Shown piece after piece: positions 21,082 to 33,381 of a DNA stretch of 64,000 bases. The stretch is taken from contig SCHM01000006.1 of the NCBI GenBank assembly GCA_004123355.1, forward strand, positions 310,001-374,000, written 5' to 3'. The position numbers were made by a program, and so were the translations under genes. The notes under the pieces were generated by a model, which saw nothing but the letters and a program-made list of their open reading frames with translations, was not told the DNA's origin and searched no databases. This DNA comes from Amphirosellinia nigrospora. Taxonomy: Eukaryota; Ascomycota; Sordariomycetes; Xylariales; Xylariaceae. Numbering within the stretch: the stretch's first letter is position 1; each line of letters begins with the position of its first letter.

Positions 21082-22815
21082 CTAAATTACATTTATTTTG
21101 AATGGCGAGTGATGTGGCAGTGGAGAGCGTAACGGATATGGCTTTGTAAATGCGAGGCCCATGAAATGACATGTACGGCTTTCGATGTGTTCATTCTCCA
21201 AGTCAACTTGTTGCACTCCAGAGTAGTCTATTATTGCACTTCGAGAGTCATTTGTTTCCCGAAGGATGAGCCCATAATCACTTTGACCATAAGTATCTTG
21301 TGTCGCGCAATACACCATATCGCCAACTCTTACATGACATGGACCAATGCCGATCAAGGGTGACTTGTGCTTTCTCTCATCCACTGCAATCGTGAATACA
21401 CAACGGTTCTCTACGATGCTTTGGGGCTTTTGCCTTTCAAGTGCTTCCAAAAACTCGCGCTCGTCGTTACACTGCTCAAGATGACCGCCGCGAGACTTTA
21501 ACCTAAATATTGAGCTAAGAATATGCCAGAGCGAAGCCGTCTCGGTTTGGTTCATGGAGAGATCCTTATGGCCGATCTCTTCGCGCTCTTTTATTGATTC
21601 AAACATATTGCGTAGCCATGCTAACTTGATTGGGCTATCAGCGTATGTTGGATATGGCGCAGATACTATATCTGTGATTTCCCCAGTGAAGTAGGTGTGG
21701 TGGAAGCTGTTGTCGTCGAAGAATTGACACGAGATTTGCGACATAGATGATCTCATTCCTAGGTCAGAGCGCACGATGGGAAGCCTCCAATCAGGCGTAA
21801 ACGAATCCCAATCATTCATATCGGAATCTCGAGATCGCCGGTCGGTCTCGGTGAGTAGAACGATTTTATCATTGTGACGCCAACTATTCTTAATAGCCTG
21901 GGCGAAATCGTGATACACTTGCCTTACATCGTGCCTGTAATCGACACGAATAAGGGTCTTCTTTCCATATAGTGATGGGTCATAGTCGTCAAACACTACA
22001 TCAACAGCAAGACCTGCTAATGCATATATTCGGTCCCTCGCATCAGCGCAAAGCGTATCGGAGAAAACTGGAAGAAGATCCATAATACCCGTCGTGCGGA
22101 TTCTTGACCGGTAGAGGATAGAGTGATTGTTCCTGCACCACATCTCTCTCATCTTGAGAAGTCGCGAAAGGAATGGGGAATGGTCTTCCTCAGGCACCAA
22201 TTCCAGAAGTTGTACGATTCGAAGCCAAGGCACGGAAAATGCGCCACAGAAGAAAGTAACGTTAGGATTGATAACGATTTCCTGTATAACCCAACGTCTG
22301 CTAAACCATGGGACAGAAACTAGTTGGCTCAACATGGAGGAATTATTCCCCCTTTCTGATGCAGTTGTTGGAATAGTCTTCCTCTGTGATAAACCGGCGA
22401 TTTTACGGAGCAACGCTTCTCCAGACGGACAATTTCCTAGCCAGACTGACACGGACGACGCACATCGGAATATGTCTTTCATCAACGGTATCTGTGTTTT
22501 CTTTTCTTCTTCATCCGCCTGGTGAATGCAGATTGCGTCGGCCCAGATAGAGCGAGTCTCAGTGGCGTGTCGAAATCGAGTCAGTGCGTCGCGGAGATTC
22601 ACTGTGATAAACAGACGCGAGCCCTCGCCAATCGAAATCTCTTCAGTAAAATTTGGGTCGCCCCAAGTATAAGATATTGCATCGTAAAAGGGATCGGTTT
22701 CTAAGTTCACGTAGCGGAAGTTGCCACGGAGTGGTGAATTCGTGTCGAGCGCGGGGTCGAGCTCAAGGACACGAGTATGGCAGCCCTGTGGTAGGGGCTC
22801 ATATGCATATGCCAT
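21082..22815 (-). CDS. Heterokaryon incompatibility (HET) domain protein
   Basis: Intact single-exon gene, 577 residues. The HET domain covers about residues 36-190: FYDAISYTWGDPNFTEEI (motif 1, here SYTWGD), then RSIWADAICIHQADEEEKKT (motif 2, WADAICIHQ) and VSVWLGN, followed by PWFSRRWVIQEI (motif 3). The central part has the usual HET tail features (DARDRIYALAGLA, VDYRHDVRQVYHDFAQAI), as in the het-6/tol type. HET proteins trigger cell death on allorecognition, and most paralogues have unknown triggers. Start ATG 22815 gives MAYAYEPLPQG, with the LDPALD opening typical of the family. Confidence 0.92.
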   Translation of the reverse strand: MAYAYEPLPQGCHTRVLELDPALDTNSPLRGNFRYVNLETDPFYDAISYTWGDPNFTEEISIGEGSRLFITVNLRDALTRFRHATETRSIWADAICIHQADEEEKKTQIPLMKDIFRCASSVSVWLGNCPSGEALLRKIAGLSQRKTIPTTASERGNNSSMLSQLVSVPWFSRRWVIQEIVINPNVTFFCGAFSVPWLRIVQLLELVPEEDHSPFLSRLLKMREMWCRNNHSILYRSRIRTTGIMDLLPVFSDTLCADARDRIYALAGLAVDVVFDDYDPSLYGKKTLIRVDYRHDVRQVYHDFAQAIKNSWRHNDKIVLLTETDRRSRDSDMNDWDSFTPDWRLPIVRSDLGMRSSMSQISCQFFDDNSFHHTYFTGEITDIVSAPYPTYADSPIKLAWLRNMFESIKEREEIGHKDLSMNQTETASLWHILSSIFRLKSRGGHLEQCNDEREFLEALERQKPQSIVENRCVFTIAVDERKHKSPLIGIGPCHVRVGDMVYCATQDTYGQSDYGLILRETNDSRSAIIDYSGVQQVDLENEHIESRTCHFMGLAFTKPYPLRSPLPHHSPFKINVI

Positions 22816-23431
22816 CGGCCTTATCCTGTATTATTTTGTACAGATACCTTTAACAGAGCTAGATAGTAAAATCAGCGGCAAAGTCCCCAGTGGGATAACA
22901 AACGTAGGTGCTTTGCTCTCTTGGATAGAAATAACGAGAATCTCACAAGCAAATCACCAACTGCAATTTCAGCCTATGGATGCGATACTTGACATCGTAT
23001 TGGGCACCCGTGTGGTAGTGCAGCAATCTCCATTGACCAGGTGTCGTGGTCGCCAACTATTGATGGGATGAGTGAGTAGTGGAACTCATTGATCCAATTT
23101 GATTGAATAGTTCAGGACCACCTCGTATACAGAAATAACCATAGTGCATTCAAATGATGAAATTGATCATAACCCCAATCAGTAGGTATAGCTCTAATGT
23201 TTCGTATGACGTTGCTTGAACCAAACTCCAAACATGATGCCAGCTAGCGCAGATGTATCTGTGTTTTAAGAACGCTTTTGATAGTTTATCCGAGACTACC
23301 AACCCCTCAACGCCAACTAATCACTATCTCTCTAGATTTTGACTGAAATTCAATACAGAAGTTTCGGGCCTTGCTTGCGTCACTCCTCGGCGCCTCATTC
23401 TTTGACAGCCCGTCGATTGGAGTCATCGAAC
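22816..23431. other. Intergenic between HET and RRM genes
   Basis: Promoter side of the HET gene and 3' side of the RRM gene. No open frame with support. Confidence 0.45.
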
Positions 23432-24549
23432 TCATCCTTCCCGCCACTTGTTGGAGCGGCCCTTCGCCGCAGACACCTTGATAGGTTCTCCTCGGAAGAA
23501 AACCCTGTTCAGTGACTCCATGGCTTCTTTAGCATCCTCAGACGTTGAGAAGTCCACAAAGCAGTAGTCGTGGCGGCCGGGTTGATCCCGCGTGCTCTCA
23601 TGAGCCGAAACGCGCTTGCTGATGGCCTCGCTATTCGAGCGTGAGTTCTGCAGTCCGAGTGAAAACAGGAAAGCAGGACTTACAGCTTGAAATCCTTAAA
23701 CAGGTCCGTCATTTCAGCAAAGTTCGTTGCCTGGTCATGCATTCTGGGTAGACCACCGACGTAGAGACGCTTGCCGGTTTGATCTTCACGATATCTGTCG
23801 AAATGTCTTGGCCGGGACTGGTCATCATCGCCTTGCCTTTCGCTAGACCAATGACCCCAGCGACTCGGTGCATCGCTGGGCTTGCCTCCTGACCCGCTTC
23901 CCTTAGGCTGGCATGGTCGGCACTTCACTACAACGTCTCTAATCAATATTGAATAATTTTGGGAGAAAGTCTGAGGAACTGGATATGACAGAATCTGCTT
24001 ACCCTCACGGCCGAGAAGCTCCTTGCCTTCCAATATTTCCATGGCCGTCTTCGCAGAGTCCGCATCGGGGAACTCGACAAAGCAATAGCTAGGATTCCGA
24101 CCGGTGAAGGAATCGATAGATATGTGAATGTTGGTGAAATGACCGAGGTCGTTGGCTTTCAGCAGATCTTCAATGTCCTGTGGCTTGGCCTGGTAGCGAA
24201 GGTTGCCGATGTAGATCCGTCTCCCCTCCGCGATAGCTTTTGCCGCACCGTCATCATCTTTCTGGGGGCTCTTAATAGACCTCGTCCGGTCGTAAGGACG
24301 TGATTTTGGGAAGAAATCCGAGCCTTCGGGACGACTAGCAGCATTATCACCATTGCCCTGCGCGTCCTCGTTCCCTTTCCTCTCCCTATCGCGCCATGAG
24401 ACGCCGGGTGTCCGATTTGGAGTAAACCTCGAGGGTCTGGAGGAAGACGTAGGTGCCTCTCCTCTCCTCCAGCTAGAGGCGTCGCGCCAATTGGAAGATT
24501 CTGACGCCAACGGTCGCACAGGCGCGGGAGCAGCACTGGGATCAGACAT
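23432..24549 (-). CDS. RNA-binding protein with two RRMs
   Basis: Three exons: 24549-24003, 23936-23684 and 23630-23432. The introns are GTAAGC...TTAGAG and GTAAGT...AATAG, and both keep phase. The N-terminus (about 110 residues) is low-complexity, rich in Ser, Arg, Pro and Asp. RRM1: RRIYIGNLRYQAKPQDIEDL (RNP2-like YIGNL) with NPSYCFVEFPDADSA (RNP1-like). RRM2: KRLYVGGLPRMHD, and across intron 2 RHDYCFVDFSTSEDAKEAME, ending FRGEPIKVSAAKG. A Cys-containing Gly/Ser linker (VVVKCRPCQPKGSGSGG) separates them. It probably binds RNA in a nuclear or cytoplasmic RNP, and the target is unknown. No frameshift is required. Confidence 0.85.
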
Positions 24550-25978
24550 GTTTTCCCGTTCGTTCTCCTGAAAAGTCGATGAGAAAGGTGAAAATTTTCA
24601 CCGGGACGCAACGCTTTTGGGCGACAAGAGTAGACCTAAGTGGTCATGAAATTTTCTCTCGGGTTCTCCCACTGGCCAGCTTAACTTTCTGCTAAGCGAG
24701 CCAAAATGCTTTAAGGTTATCCGGAGCAACCTTAGCTGCACACTATGATGTGGTGGAAACGTTGGCGCATCTGATTGGGCCAAGCCAAGTGAAGCGTGCC
24801 CCAACCACATCCACAATTGGAGTTTAGGCACCACACACTGAAATTTTAGGAACTTTCACGAACTTTCACCGATGCTCGTTACACTCAAAAGTGCTCGCTC
24901 ACTCTACAACCCATTTGCTGATCGATTTATATGTTAATAGCTACAGACACCTTCAGGACTCACACTGTTTCATTTATTCTTTCATCGCAACTCATCGTAT
25001 TCTCACACATGCTCCAGTTAATTAAGAAATTTGTACTGCTTTCATCCACGATATGTCATTCAAATTGATTCTCTCCTTCATTCATGAGCAGGAAAGTATT
25101 CTATGAGACAAGAACGCACAACCCGCTATTTGGGTATCCCTGTTGAAATTATCTTAACAAATACAGTGAGTTAGATTAATATTATCTTATATTCAGAGGA
25201 TTCTTTTATCGTTTGAATCTTGGTTCAATAGATTGACTTCAGAATGAAAAAAAAACAGTTTTTAAGCTTTTGAGATAACTATATTTGATATCGAAAAGTC
25301 TAAGACTTTTTGACTTTTTTCATAACTCATAAATTTATATTGAGGGTTAAGTACGATATTGACCTGAGGATTACGTCAAGCGCTTTGATAATTTAGTCCC
25401 AACAATCACTTTAATAATTTCAGTGTTTATTTTATTATCAGTGTTCAAAAGGAGTAGTTATAACTTTATACAAAAGTTCTCATGTATAGTAATAATCGCT
25501 ACGAAACAGAAATGTCGGCAGCTGTATCGTACATACGAAAACAGTTAGGTAACCGATTCCCTTGCTATGCGTCTCTCATTTATGTTGGTTCCCTGTTGAT
25601 CCTAGCATTTTTTAGACGCTTCTGCGGCGAAGGAACTCAGCCCACGTAGATCGCCTTACGGGCTAATACCAGACAATTGCTTTTTTCGTAACGCCGCAAA
25701 AGTACTTACTTGCCTAGGTATGCAGGCAAATGACTCCGGCCGGGCTAGAAGTAAATAGGATTATATGTTGTAGAGGTATCAGAGTCATAGTAAATGTGTG
25801 AGTTATTGTCAATTTCTAGTTAGACTTATATAAGCGCACTCACTATTAAAGATTATCTCTAGGAATATCACACGGACTTCATTCAAGGCGGAACGAATGC
25901 GAAATAGTTACACACGCCAACTCAAGACTATCACCGTGATATATCGGTTGTTGACTTATTGGTTTTGTAACGCCTTCC
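24550..25978. other. AT-rich intergenic desert
   Basis: Above 25.0 kb the sequence becomes AT-rich (about 25,020-25,500) with homopolymer A and T tracts and no gene. The composition contrasts with the flanking genes and may reflect an old RIP-degraded repeat, though no repeat structure is visible. Confidence 0.45.
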
Positions 25979-27657
25979 CTAGTTAATTGATAGCAAGTTG
26001 CTTCTTTCTACCCTCTCTGCGAGATGAGCAGCTGCGACATCAAACGCATGCGTCCAGGGCATTTGACATACGTGCGTCATCACCTCGCTCCACTCATTCC
26101 ACCCCAACTGCCGCATTCGTAAAGCAATTGTGTCCACAGGATTTGGCGAAGCAATGTGACCGTCATAGTTGATACCGCATAAAACAAGAAGCCAGAGTTG
26201 AATGGGCAATACATCTGCATCAGTCAAGACGTCCGTCCAATCAGCATGCGTCAGAAGGCTCAACACCTTCTGGACCATTGCCGTGGGAGAGCCAGGGTAT
26301 GCATGGTGCTTGCGTTTTATCCAGATAACCCAAAGCAGGGCCCCCTGGCGCAAAGACTCTGATATCGCAGATGGTCGAGACGAGTTCTCGGTGACCGTAT
26401 GTCTATCCAGCAAGCGATGGGTTACTGGGTTGAGCCAAAGACCTAATAGTATAGACTCCTCCCATAGAGCATCACCTCTAACGGATAGTTCTGATTCGAT
26501 GAGGGCGGCTATTGCGTTCAAATCCATCATCCATAGCAACACATGCCCAATATATCCGTCCTTCCCGAGTCTCGAGATCAGCAGATTGTTGAGGAGTAAC
26601 TGTATAGCTCATGCGAGAATAGCGCCGGAGATACAACAGGGATAAGATCTAATGGTATCGGAAATCGCGGGCTGCAATCTTGGAGTAAAGATGTTGTTAC
26701 ATCGACCCTGTGGCCTAATGTCAGCCCCAGTATCATATAGTGAATAGAACAAATCATGTCGTTGTGCTGTACCAAAATATCATGAGTCTGATTTCATTAT
26801 TAGCGCGCGAATAAAAGCTCTTGTCCCGAGCAGCAATAAATGATTCTAAGCCGCGCATATGGACGAATGCCTGGTCAAGATCAGAGGATATCAACTATTC
26901 AAATAGGAGTTAGCCTGAATCTCTCAGAATAAAGCTAAGCTGGTCTTATTGGCCCTTACATTAAAAGAAATGACGGCAATGATGGCGAGAATGATACGTT
27001 CGGTGGTCGGCTTTTCCAGGCTAGTGCCCGCTAACCCTGACTCAATGCATGCAATAGTTCCTAAAGAACGTTGAAGAGCCATAACCTTAAACCTCGTGGG
27101 CTTTTCATGGGATACTCCTGCCAGTTGATCGGGTGTGGTGATCAACTGACCATAATGGCGGAGGAACAAGGACTTTTGGAAAGCGAATGGGAGTATGAAA
27201 CTCTCAGTAGAACAGTCTAATCTTGGCGTTAGGGGTACAAGGTGAAGGGCCATAGGTGAGATGGACAATCTAAGGCTCACCTGTCGATGCCAGGTTTCTC
27301 CCCTTATTCAGCATTAACATTATGCCGTAGGCTGAAAACATGTCCATGCCCCAATGGCTTTCTAGGACATTTAAAGGATGTTGATCCCAGAAAGGGCGCA
27401 CCAAGGGGGCAAATGCCGCCTGTCTATAGAATCATCATTGTGTTGGCTAATTTCCGACTCGGCAGCTTGTTCAGCATCATTATTGGGGAACTGTAGTACG
27501 ACATCAAGCTGTGGGTTTCGGAGGACCTTCCTGCGTTCTCTTCCAACGTCGAGCATGATATGCTGACGAATCTTGGTTTTGGTTTCATGATTACGGCCGT
27601 GGACATGGGTCGGACCAATGGTGTGCACAAGAGAAGTGGTGTTTTCTTCGAGTCCAT
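25979..27657 (-). CDS. Fungal transcription-factor-like protein, multi-exon, frameshifted
   Basis: The N-terminal block is HETKTKIRQHIMLDVGRERR with NPQLDVVLQ, the short motif (IRxHVMxxxxRRxRxxNP) that opens many Zn2Cys6-related fungal regulators without a visible zinc cluster. The next exon (about 27280-26924) has PLTPRLDCSTESFILPFAFQ and FLRHYGQLITTP. Then DLDQAFVHMRGLESFIAARD, FPIPLDLIPVVSPALFSHEL and finally GALLWVIWIKRKHHAYPGSP with PWTHAFDVAAAHLAERVE. Introns seem to lie at about 26960-26894 and 26773-26711. The junction after SHEL (about 26590) is out of frame by one base, and the start region (27628-27657) also needs a shift. It may be a damaged gene. A regulatory role is inferred from the family only. 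Confidence 0.55.
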
Positions 27658-28098
27658 AGCTTTAGATTCTGATGAGACTAGGCTATCAGAAACGATTTAG
27701 ATGAGTAGCTGTATTTATAGCGCTATGGAGAAACTGGAAAATTAAAACCATTTTCGCTTATAATGATTACGAGTATTGAGGAGGATATGAAGGTCGGTTG
27801 GAGTCTTGACTAATACCCCTTCAACGTGTGTCTGACACCGATGAACTACTCCCAATCAAGTAATAGGTCCCTGGTAAGCTGCAGCTTAGGTCCACTTAGA
27901 CGGACTAAACGGACCCCAAGAATACTATCGCTCTCTCACACCATTAGGTACTCGTCGCCGTCCCGCATTACCGGCACTACGATAATCTCTACAAACCTAC
28001 GACATTAGAAGTGATGAAAGTTGAGGCGCGAGCGATTCGTCACTGCAAAAGTCTGTGAGGAGAAATCATATATCGGCGATTTTGTCTCGCTATCACGT

Positions 28099-29336
28099 TT
28101 ATAGGCCTTCGTAGACTTCGGTTGGTCCGGTCCATCCAGTCCGCTTCAGCCAATCCTCAAAAGTGCTAGCAGTGACGCCAAGTTCTTTGGCCGAAGTATC
28201 CTCCTCTGGATCTAGAGCACCATAGCATATTTTGTCCGTGGAAGCCATAGAAACCCAGTCCATCATGTGCTTGACGTCGTCTCTGAATGCTGGGCCGAGC
28301 ATAGTGGATGTCAAGTCTGCCCATTCGGCAGTGCTAAGTGGGACGTGGACCGCCTTTCGCCCAGTCAGTCGCGTAAAGGTGGCAGCAATATCATCCATGC
28401 TGATCATTGGGCTTATGACTGGGTAGACCTTTCCCCTGTCTGTCCACTCCCAGATCGAAGATTCCTACCCCATTGTATTAGCGATGTAGTCTGCATAGGG
28501 CTAGCTCTAGATAAATAGGAACAGGCAAACACAAATTGACATAGTAGCAAGTACGTACTGGCAGTGAAAATGCCGACATCATAGGCGGGATCCGTCCACT
28601 GTGCCTTCTGAGGTCCTGAAAGGGGGCGCAGAACCGGACGACACCATCGGCTATGATAAACAATTTAGTCCCCAGTCTAGAGACATCCAAGGCACGAAGG
28701 TATCGCCGAAGGGGAATATAAATACCTTGAAGCCGACAGTATTGAGGCCACCAATGGTTGGAATAGAAGAATCCTATTTACATGTCAGTATGCGCGACAT
28801 GAAGATCATGATCAAAGAAGTTAAAAATGTACCTGGAATAACTGAAGTCACAGAATCAAGCTGATTCTTGGCATATTGCTCGATCTCGTATTTCTGGTCC
28901 ATGTGATAAATGTCCGTGAAACGGCCGCCACTGGCCTTGATCATATCGGGAGGCTGCTCATCACGAAATGCTTCACGCCACAATGCTTCGCGGCGTCAAT
29001 AACAATTCTCCCTTGTTCTACCTCCTGACGCTGCTCCTCGGGCTTGACTAGAGTTTTGCCATGGACCGTCTGGTTGGTATTGAGGAAAACACCGTAAGCA
29101 CCAGAAAGTGCGGCTTGCATACTCTGAGCGCTGTACACATCTCCAGATATAAGGCTTACACGGTCCTTGGCAGCTTCATATTTGGATACGAATTTCTCTG
29201 CCCAAGGAGAGGACGTATCTCGAGTAACACCGCGAATGGCCCACTGGGCCTTAGAATCCTCAATCAAAGCAGAAACAACACCGCTGCCCTGAAGTGAGGT
29301 GGCACCGATGACAACGATGACCCGTCGATCCGACAT
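28099..29336 (-). CDS. NmrA-like NAD(P)-binding protein, frameshifted
   Basis: Atypical short-chain dehydrogenase of the NmrA/HSCARG type. The start at 29336 gives RRVIVVIGATSLQGSGVVSA, a Rossmann motif of the GATxxQG form. GDVYSAQSMQAALSGAYGVF is the typical NmrA block, followed by VEQGRIVIDAAKHCGVKHFV and DIYHMDQKYEIEQYAKNQ. An intron near 28832-28774 precedes the substrate-domain part. The C-terminal exon has MISMDDIAATFTRLTGRKAV. One C is missing in the CCC run (28948-28950, plus-strand GGG), which breaks SSLP|DMIKASGG. At least one more break lies in the middle (28.6-28.75 kb). Such proteins act as redox sensors or isoflavone-reductase-like enzymes. Confidence 0.78.
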
Positions 29337-29922
29337 TTCGAGATAGACGTGGACAGAACTAGATGTAGAGGATCTGTGTAAAAGTAGGAAGGATAAAGTG
29401 ATAAAGAGCCAGGAGAACAAGTACCGATGATCAATGTGATTTTGAGTCTACTGCTATGTGGTGGACCGTCCCTACTTATGTATATGGATAAGTTGCGCCC
29501 CAATTTGTCATCCAGTGTATACGTAGGTTGACCCGTCATGGATTATGAATCCCATCGCGGTAAAGGGTACCTACATGATACCACTAAGAAGGCTTACCTT
29601 TCTCGCTGACCAGGTGCCTGGATCTAAAAAGGAAATAGGTCTCCCAAATGAGGAATGATCCACATTACTCAACAGGTCTTGGACATGTTGAGAACTTGAT
29701 ATTTGACGGATGCTCAGCTTCACTTTCGACCATTCGTTCGATGAGGAGAGCAGAAACACGGTCAGAAATACACCTCGTGTCTCCTATTATGGCTATGATT
29801 TCTAATCTAGTCTCAATTTTCGATTTCTAATCGAGTGACTTTTCAAGCACAGTCTGTCTCGACTTGAATGTGTTAATTCTTCCAGTCAGCCATCGATAGG
29901 CTCGAGCCTTACTCCGAACTAC

Positions 29923-29929
29923 TATAAAT
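29923..29929 (+). promoter_or_regulatory. TATA-like box of the GST gene
   Basis: TATAAAT about 100 bp upstream of the GST start codon, in a short pyrimidine-rich leader. Positional evidence only. Confidence 0.4.
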
Positions 29930-30027
29930 TGTGCTGTTTCCGCACGCTGTCTAACTACATCTCTCAGTTTCGATAAACACTTCATACCTAACTCCTACCG
30001 AAAGGCATCCACCACTTTCTCACTTTC

Positions 30028-30914
30028 ATGATGGCCACCCAGACTGACATCACTCTTTATACCGAGGGTACTCCTAATGGCCTGAAGGCTTCATTGTGCT
30101 TGAGGAGCTCGGGCTCTCTTATAAGGTACGCAGTTAGACCACTGCCGTAACTCCATAATGAGATCCTTACATTATTCTTCTTGTCTAGGTCCGCCCTGTC
30201 AAGTTGTTCGAACACGAGCATAAGGAGCCATGGTACCTCGAGCTCAACCCCAACGGTCGTATTCCCGCTTTGACCGACAAGCTGGAGAATGGTAAGGAGG
30301 TTAGGATCTTTGAATCCGGTGCCATACTGCTGTACATTGTCTCCAGATACGACAAGGACCATAGAATCTCGTACCCTTTTGGCTCTAAGGAGCACTGGGA
30401 GACCGTGAGCTGGCTTATGTGGCAGATGGGTGGTATTGGGCCCATGCAAGGCCAGGCGAACCACTTCTTCGGCGCCGCTCCGAGAAATACGAGTACTCTC
30501 TGAGCCGCTATATAAATGAATCCCGCCGCCTTTACCGCGTCCTGGACACCCAGCTGTCGAACAGCCCGCACGGATATATTGTTGGAGATCGCGTCACCGT
30601 TGCTGACATTGCCGTCTGGCCCTGGGCCCAAGCTTGGAGTAAGTCTTTCTTCTATTGTTCGGTCTGGCATGGCAGGGCTCACGCTTCTGACATTATTTCG
30701 TAGAATCTTGCGGCCTGAAGACCATGGATGAGTTCCCAACGTCCAAAAGTGGATGGCCAAGCTCCTCGACCGCCCCGGATTTGAGAAGGGCCGCAATGTC
30801 CCCGGCCCTCACTTCCACATTCAGCTCAATGAAATGTCAGTGGAAGAGGCTGAGAAGCGGATGAGGCCCCGCACTGGTTGGGTCTTGGAGGGTATGAAAA
30901 AGGATGCGGAATGA
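30028..30914 (+). CDS. Glutathione S-transferase (Ure2/YfcG-like), frameshifted
   Basis: Three exons: 30028-30125, 30189-30638 and 30704-30914. Thioredoxin-like N-domain: TQTDITLYTEGTPNGLKA, VRPVKLFEHEHKEPWYLELN, PNGRIPALTD and the glutathione-contacting FESGAILLYI. The C-domain has ETVSWLMWQMGGIGPMQGQA, HGYIVGDRVTVADIAVWPWA and FPNVQKWMAKLLDRPGFEKG. This is the nu-class or Ure2-like fungal GST pattern. Three single-base losses interrupt it: after GGCTTC (30092), CCG|AG (30482) and CCC (30735-30737). All are in short C/G runs, and correcting each by one base gives a full-length enzyme of about 250 residues. It probably conjugates or reduces electrophiles, and its neighbours suggest a detoxification context. 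Confidence 0.88.
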
Positions 30915-31837
30915 GTCATGCACACTTGTAAAGGTGTCCTCGAATGCCAGTGAATTTCACGCTTGGAGAATGCTGCTCTCTAAGGAGTGTGCCATATCGA
31001 TTTTTGATTCTGTATTTTCCTTAATGACTAGCATAGGTACCCATTAAAGCTTATACTTAACAAAGATTACGATTTCCATGACACCAGCGGGGAAATGACC
31101 GTCCAGTGTTAGAAGAATACCTTGATTGCACTGCTCGGCGTCGTTTGATCCGATCGCTGCGCGTAAGTTGACCAGCAGCCATGATGGCTTGTCTACTTTG
31201 TTCTGCAAGTTCTTAGATGGTTAGTTAGAGGCACTGAAGCTGGGGGTTGATGAAGTCCGGTTGCGCTTTGTGCTCTGGTCGTTGCTTTCAGATTGGGCGC
31301 TTTGGCTTGCGACACCCACCTATAAATAGCCAATTATCCTCGGAGCTGGGGGTCAGAGTGTTCAAAGATAATGATTCGTTTCAACAAGGTCATCATTATT
31401 ATTTCATGACGTTCTTTGTCCATCCGTCTTTGGGGGTTATGCATCTAAGATCATGTAGCTAAGGCTTAAGCTCCCGGCCTAAGCTCCGGCCTGTGTGGAA
31501 TCTCATGCGAGCAGGTATCTCATCATACTAATCCAATCCCACCTGGTTATTCTTTTTTTCCTATCTGTTAATTCATTAGTTTTAAGATGGTTAATATGCG
31601 ACGACTAAATGAATACAGCAGGGGGGTAGATCTACCCAGTCGAGACCGCCCTAAATACCTGCCTTTTTAGGAAAAAACCACGCTGTGCCACATGGGTGGT
31701 ACAGATTACTAACGTCATATAGCGAAGCTAACCTCAACTGTTAAGCTACGCAAGTACCTGGGGACAAACATATCATCTTTCACTACCTATCTATCGAGAA
31801 GTCTCACACTATTCGACTTGCACATATTTCAATCCTC

Positions 31838-33285
31838 ATGATGACTAGGTGTCTACTCGTAAAAGCAGCACAAAGGCAGGCGACGCCGTCGTCGCCAGAT
31901 CCGCTGCCGGCCGCATCCACTCTACCGCATTCGGGATAGCTATACGTCCAAGCGCGACGAGGAAAGCGAAGCAAGCGACTCCAGCGCATCGACAAGAAGA
32001 TCCTATATACCATCGTCAAGGCCGGACTACTAATCCCAGGCGACGGAGAGCCAGTGAAGAATGGCGCGCTCGTCATCGAGAACAAGCTCATCGCGTGGGT
32101 TGGCCCGGAGCCCAACATACCCCATAAGTACACGGACGCCGCGCACAGGACCTTCTCAATCCCTTCGTGATGCCCGGTCTCTGGGACGTGCACGCTCATT
32201 TCGGCGGCGATCCACCCGAGACCAGCGATAGTGGCGAGAACGCCATCTTCCTCCAACACCCCGCCATCGCCGGCGCGCGTCTGACCAAGGGGTGTTGGGA
32301 GGCCATTCACGGGGGTACACCTCGCTGCGCGACGTCGCCGGGTACGGGTGCGAGATTGGGCGCGCGATCGACGACGGCAGCATCGTGGGACCGAACGTGT
32401 ACTCCGCGGGCGCATGTCTCAGCCAGACGGGGGCCACGGCGACATCTTCAGCATCCCGGCAGGCGACGTGCAGCGGAGCTTCGGGCTATCGGCGCGCATC
32501 CGGGCCACTGGGGATCGACGCAGAGTCTGTAGTAGGCGCGTCGACGAGTGCCGCGCCTGTGCGGCTGCAGATTCGTCGCGGGGCCAAGTGCATCAAGATC
32601 TTTGGGAGCGGCGGCGTGCTGTCGCTTGACGATAACCCGCTGTACGCGCAGTTCAGCCCGGAGGAGTTGGAGGTCATCGTAAGCGAGGCCGCGCGACAGG
32701 AGCGCGTCGTTGCGCCCATGTCCACGGGAAGCCCGGCATAATGGCTGCCGTGAAGGCGGGCGTGACGACCGTGGAACACGTCTCTTTCGCTGATGAGGAG
32801 TGTATCGAGCTTATTAAGAAGAAGGGCACCGTGTACGTCGCTACACGGACGATCGTTGACATGTTGCTCAAGAGTGGGGTAAAGGGTTAACCAAGTATCA
32901 GTGGGAGAAGGCACAGCTGTGCGGCAGCAATCATCTCCGCGCTTACAAGATGGCGATCAAGGCTGGTGTTCCCCTCGCGCTTGGTACTGACACACCGCCT
33001 GGGTTCAATATGGCTATGGAGTTGGACTATGCCGTGCAGGCTGGCCTGAGCCCTCTGGAAGCTATCAAGGCTGCGACGGCAAATGGGCCGTTGAGCGTTG
33101 GGGCGATGGCGCCCAAGACGGGGCAGTTGAAGGTGGGTTATGAGGCGGATATCCTGGGATTGTTGTATAATCCCGTTGAAGATGTCAAGATATTGCAAGA
33201 GAAGCACAACATAGGTTGGGTCTGGAAAGGCGGACGACTATTCAAAGGCCCAGGAGTCGGGCCGTGGGGCGAAGATCCTCTATAA
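31838..33285 (+). CDS. Metal-dependent amidohydrolase, multiply frameshifted
   Basis: Imidazolonepropionase-like amidohydrolase (TIM-barrel). ILYTIVKAGLLIPGDGEPV and GALVIENKLIAWVGPE form the beta-sandwich start. FVMPGLWDVHAHFGGD carries the HxH metal motif. SLRDVAGYGCEIGRAIDDGS follows, then RRGAKCIKIFGSGGV with the metal-bridging Lys region. AHVHGKPG and VEHVSFADEECIELIKKKG hold the further His ligands. VPLALGTDTPPG has the catalytic Asp, and LSPLEAIKAATANGP with VGYEADILGL ends the fold. The frame changes at least five times: CCC 32161-32163, G5 32311-32315, G5 32429-32433, near 32714, and G4 32876-32879. Each is explained by one lost base in or next to a G/C run. The upstream region 31838-32000 is weakly supported. 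Confidence 0.83.
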
Positions 33286-33381
33286 GACTCTCTGGCTGGG
33301 TGGTATAAATATCGATAAATGATACAGTTAAAACGATAAGAACCGATTAGTATATAATGCCCAAATATCATCAAATCTCAA

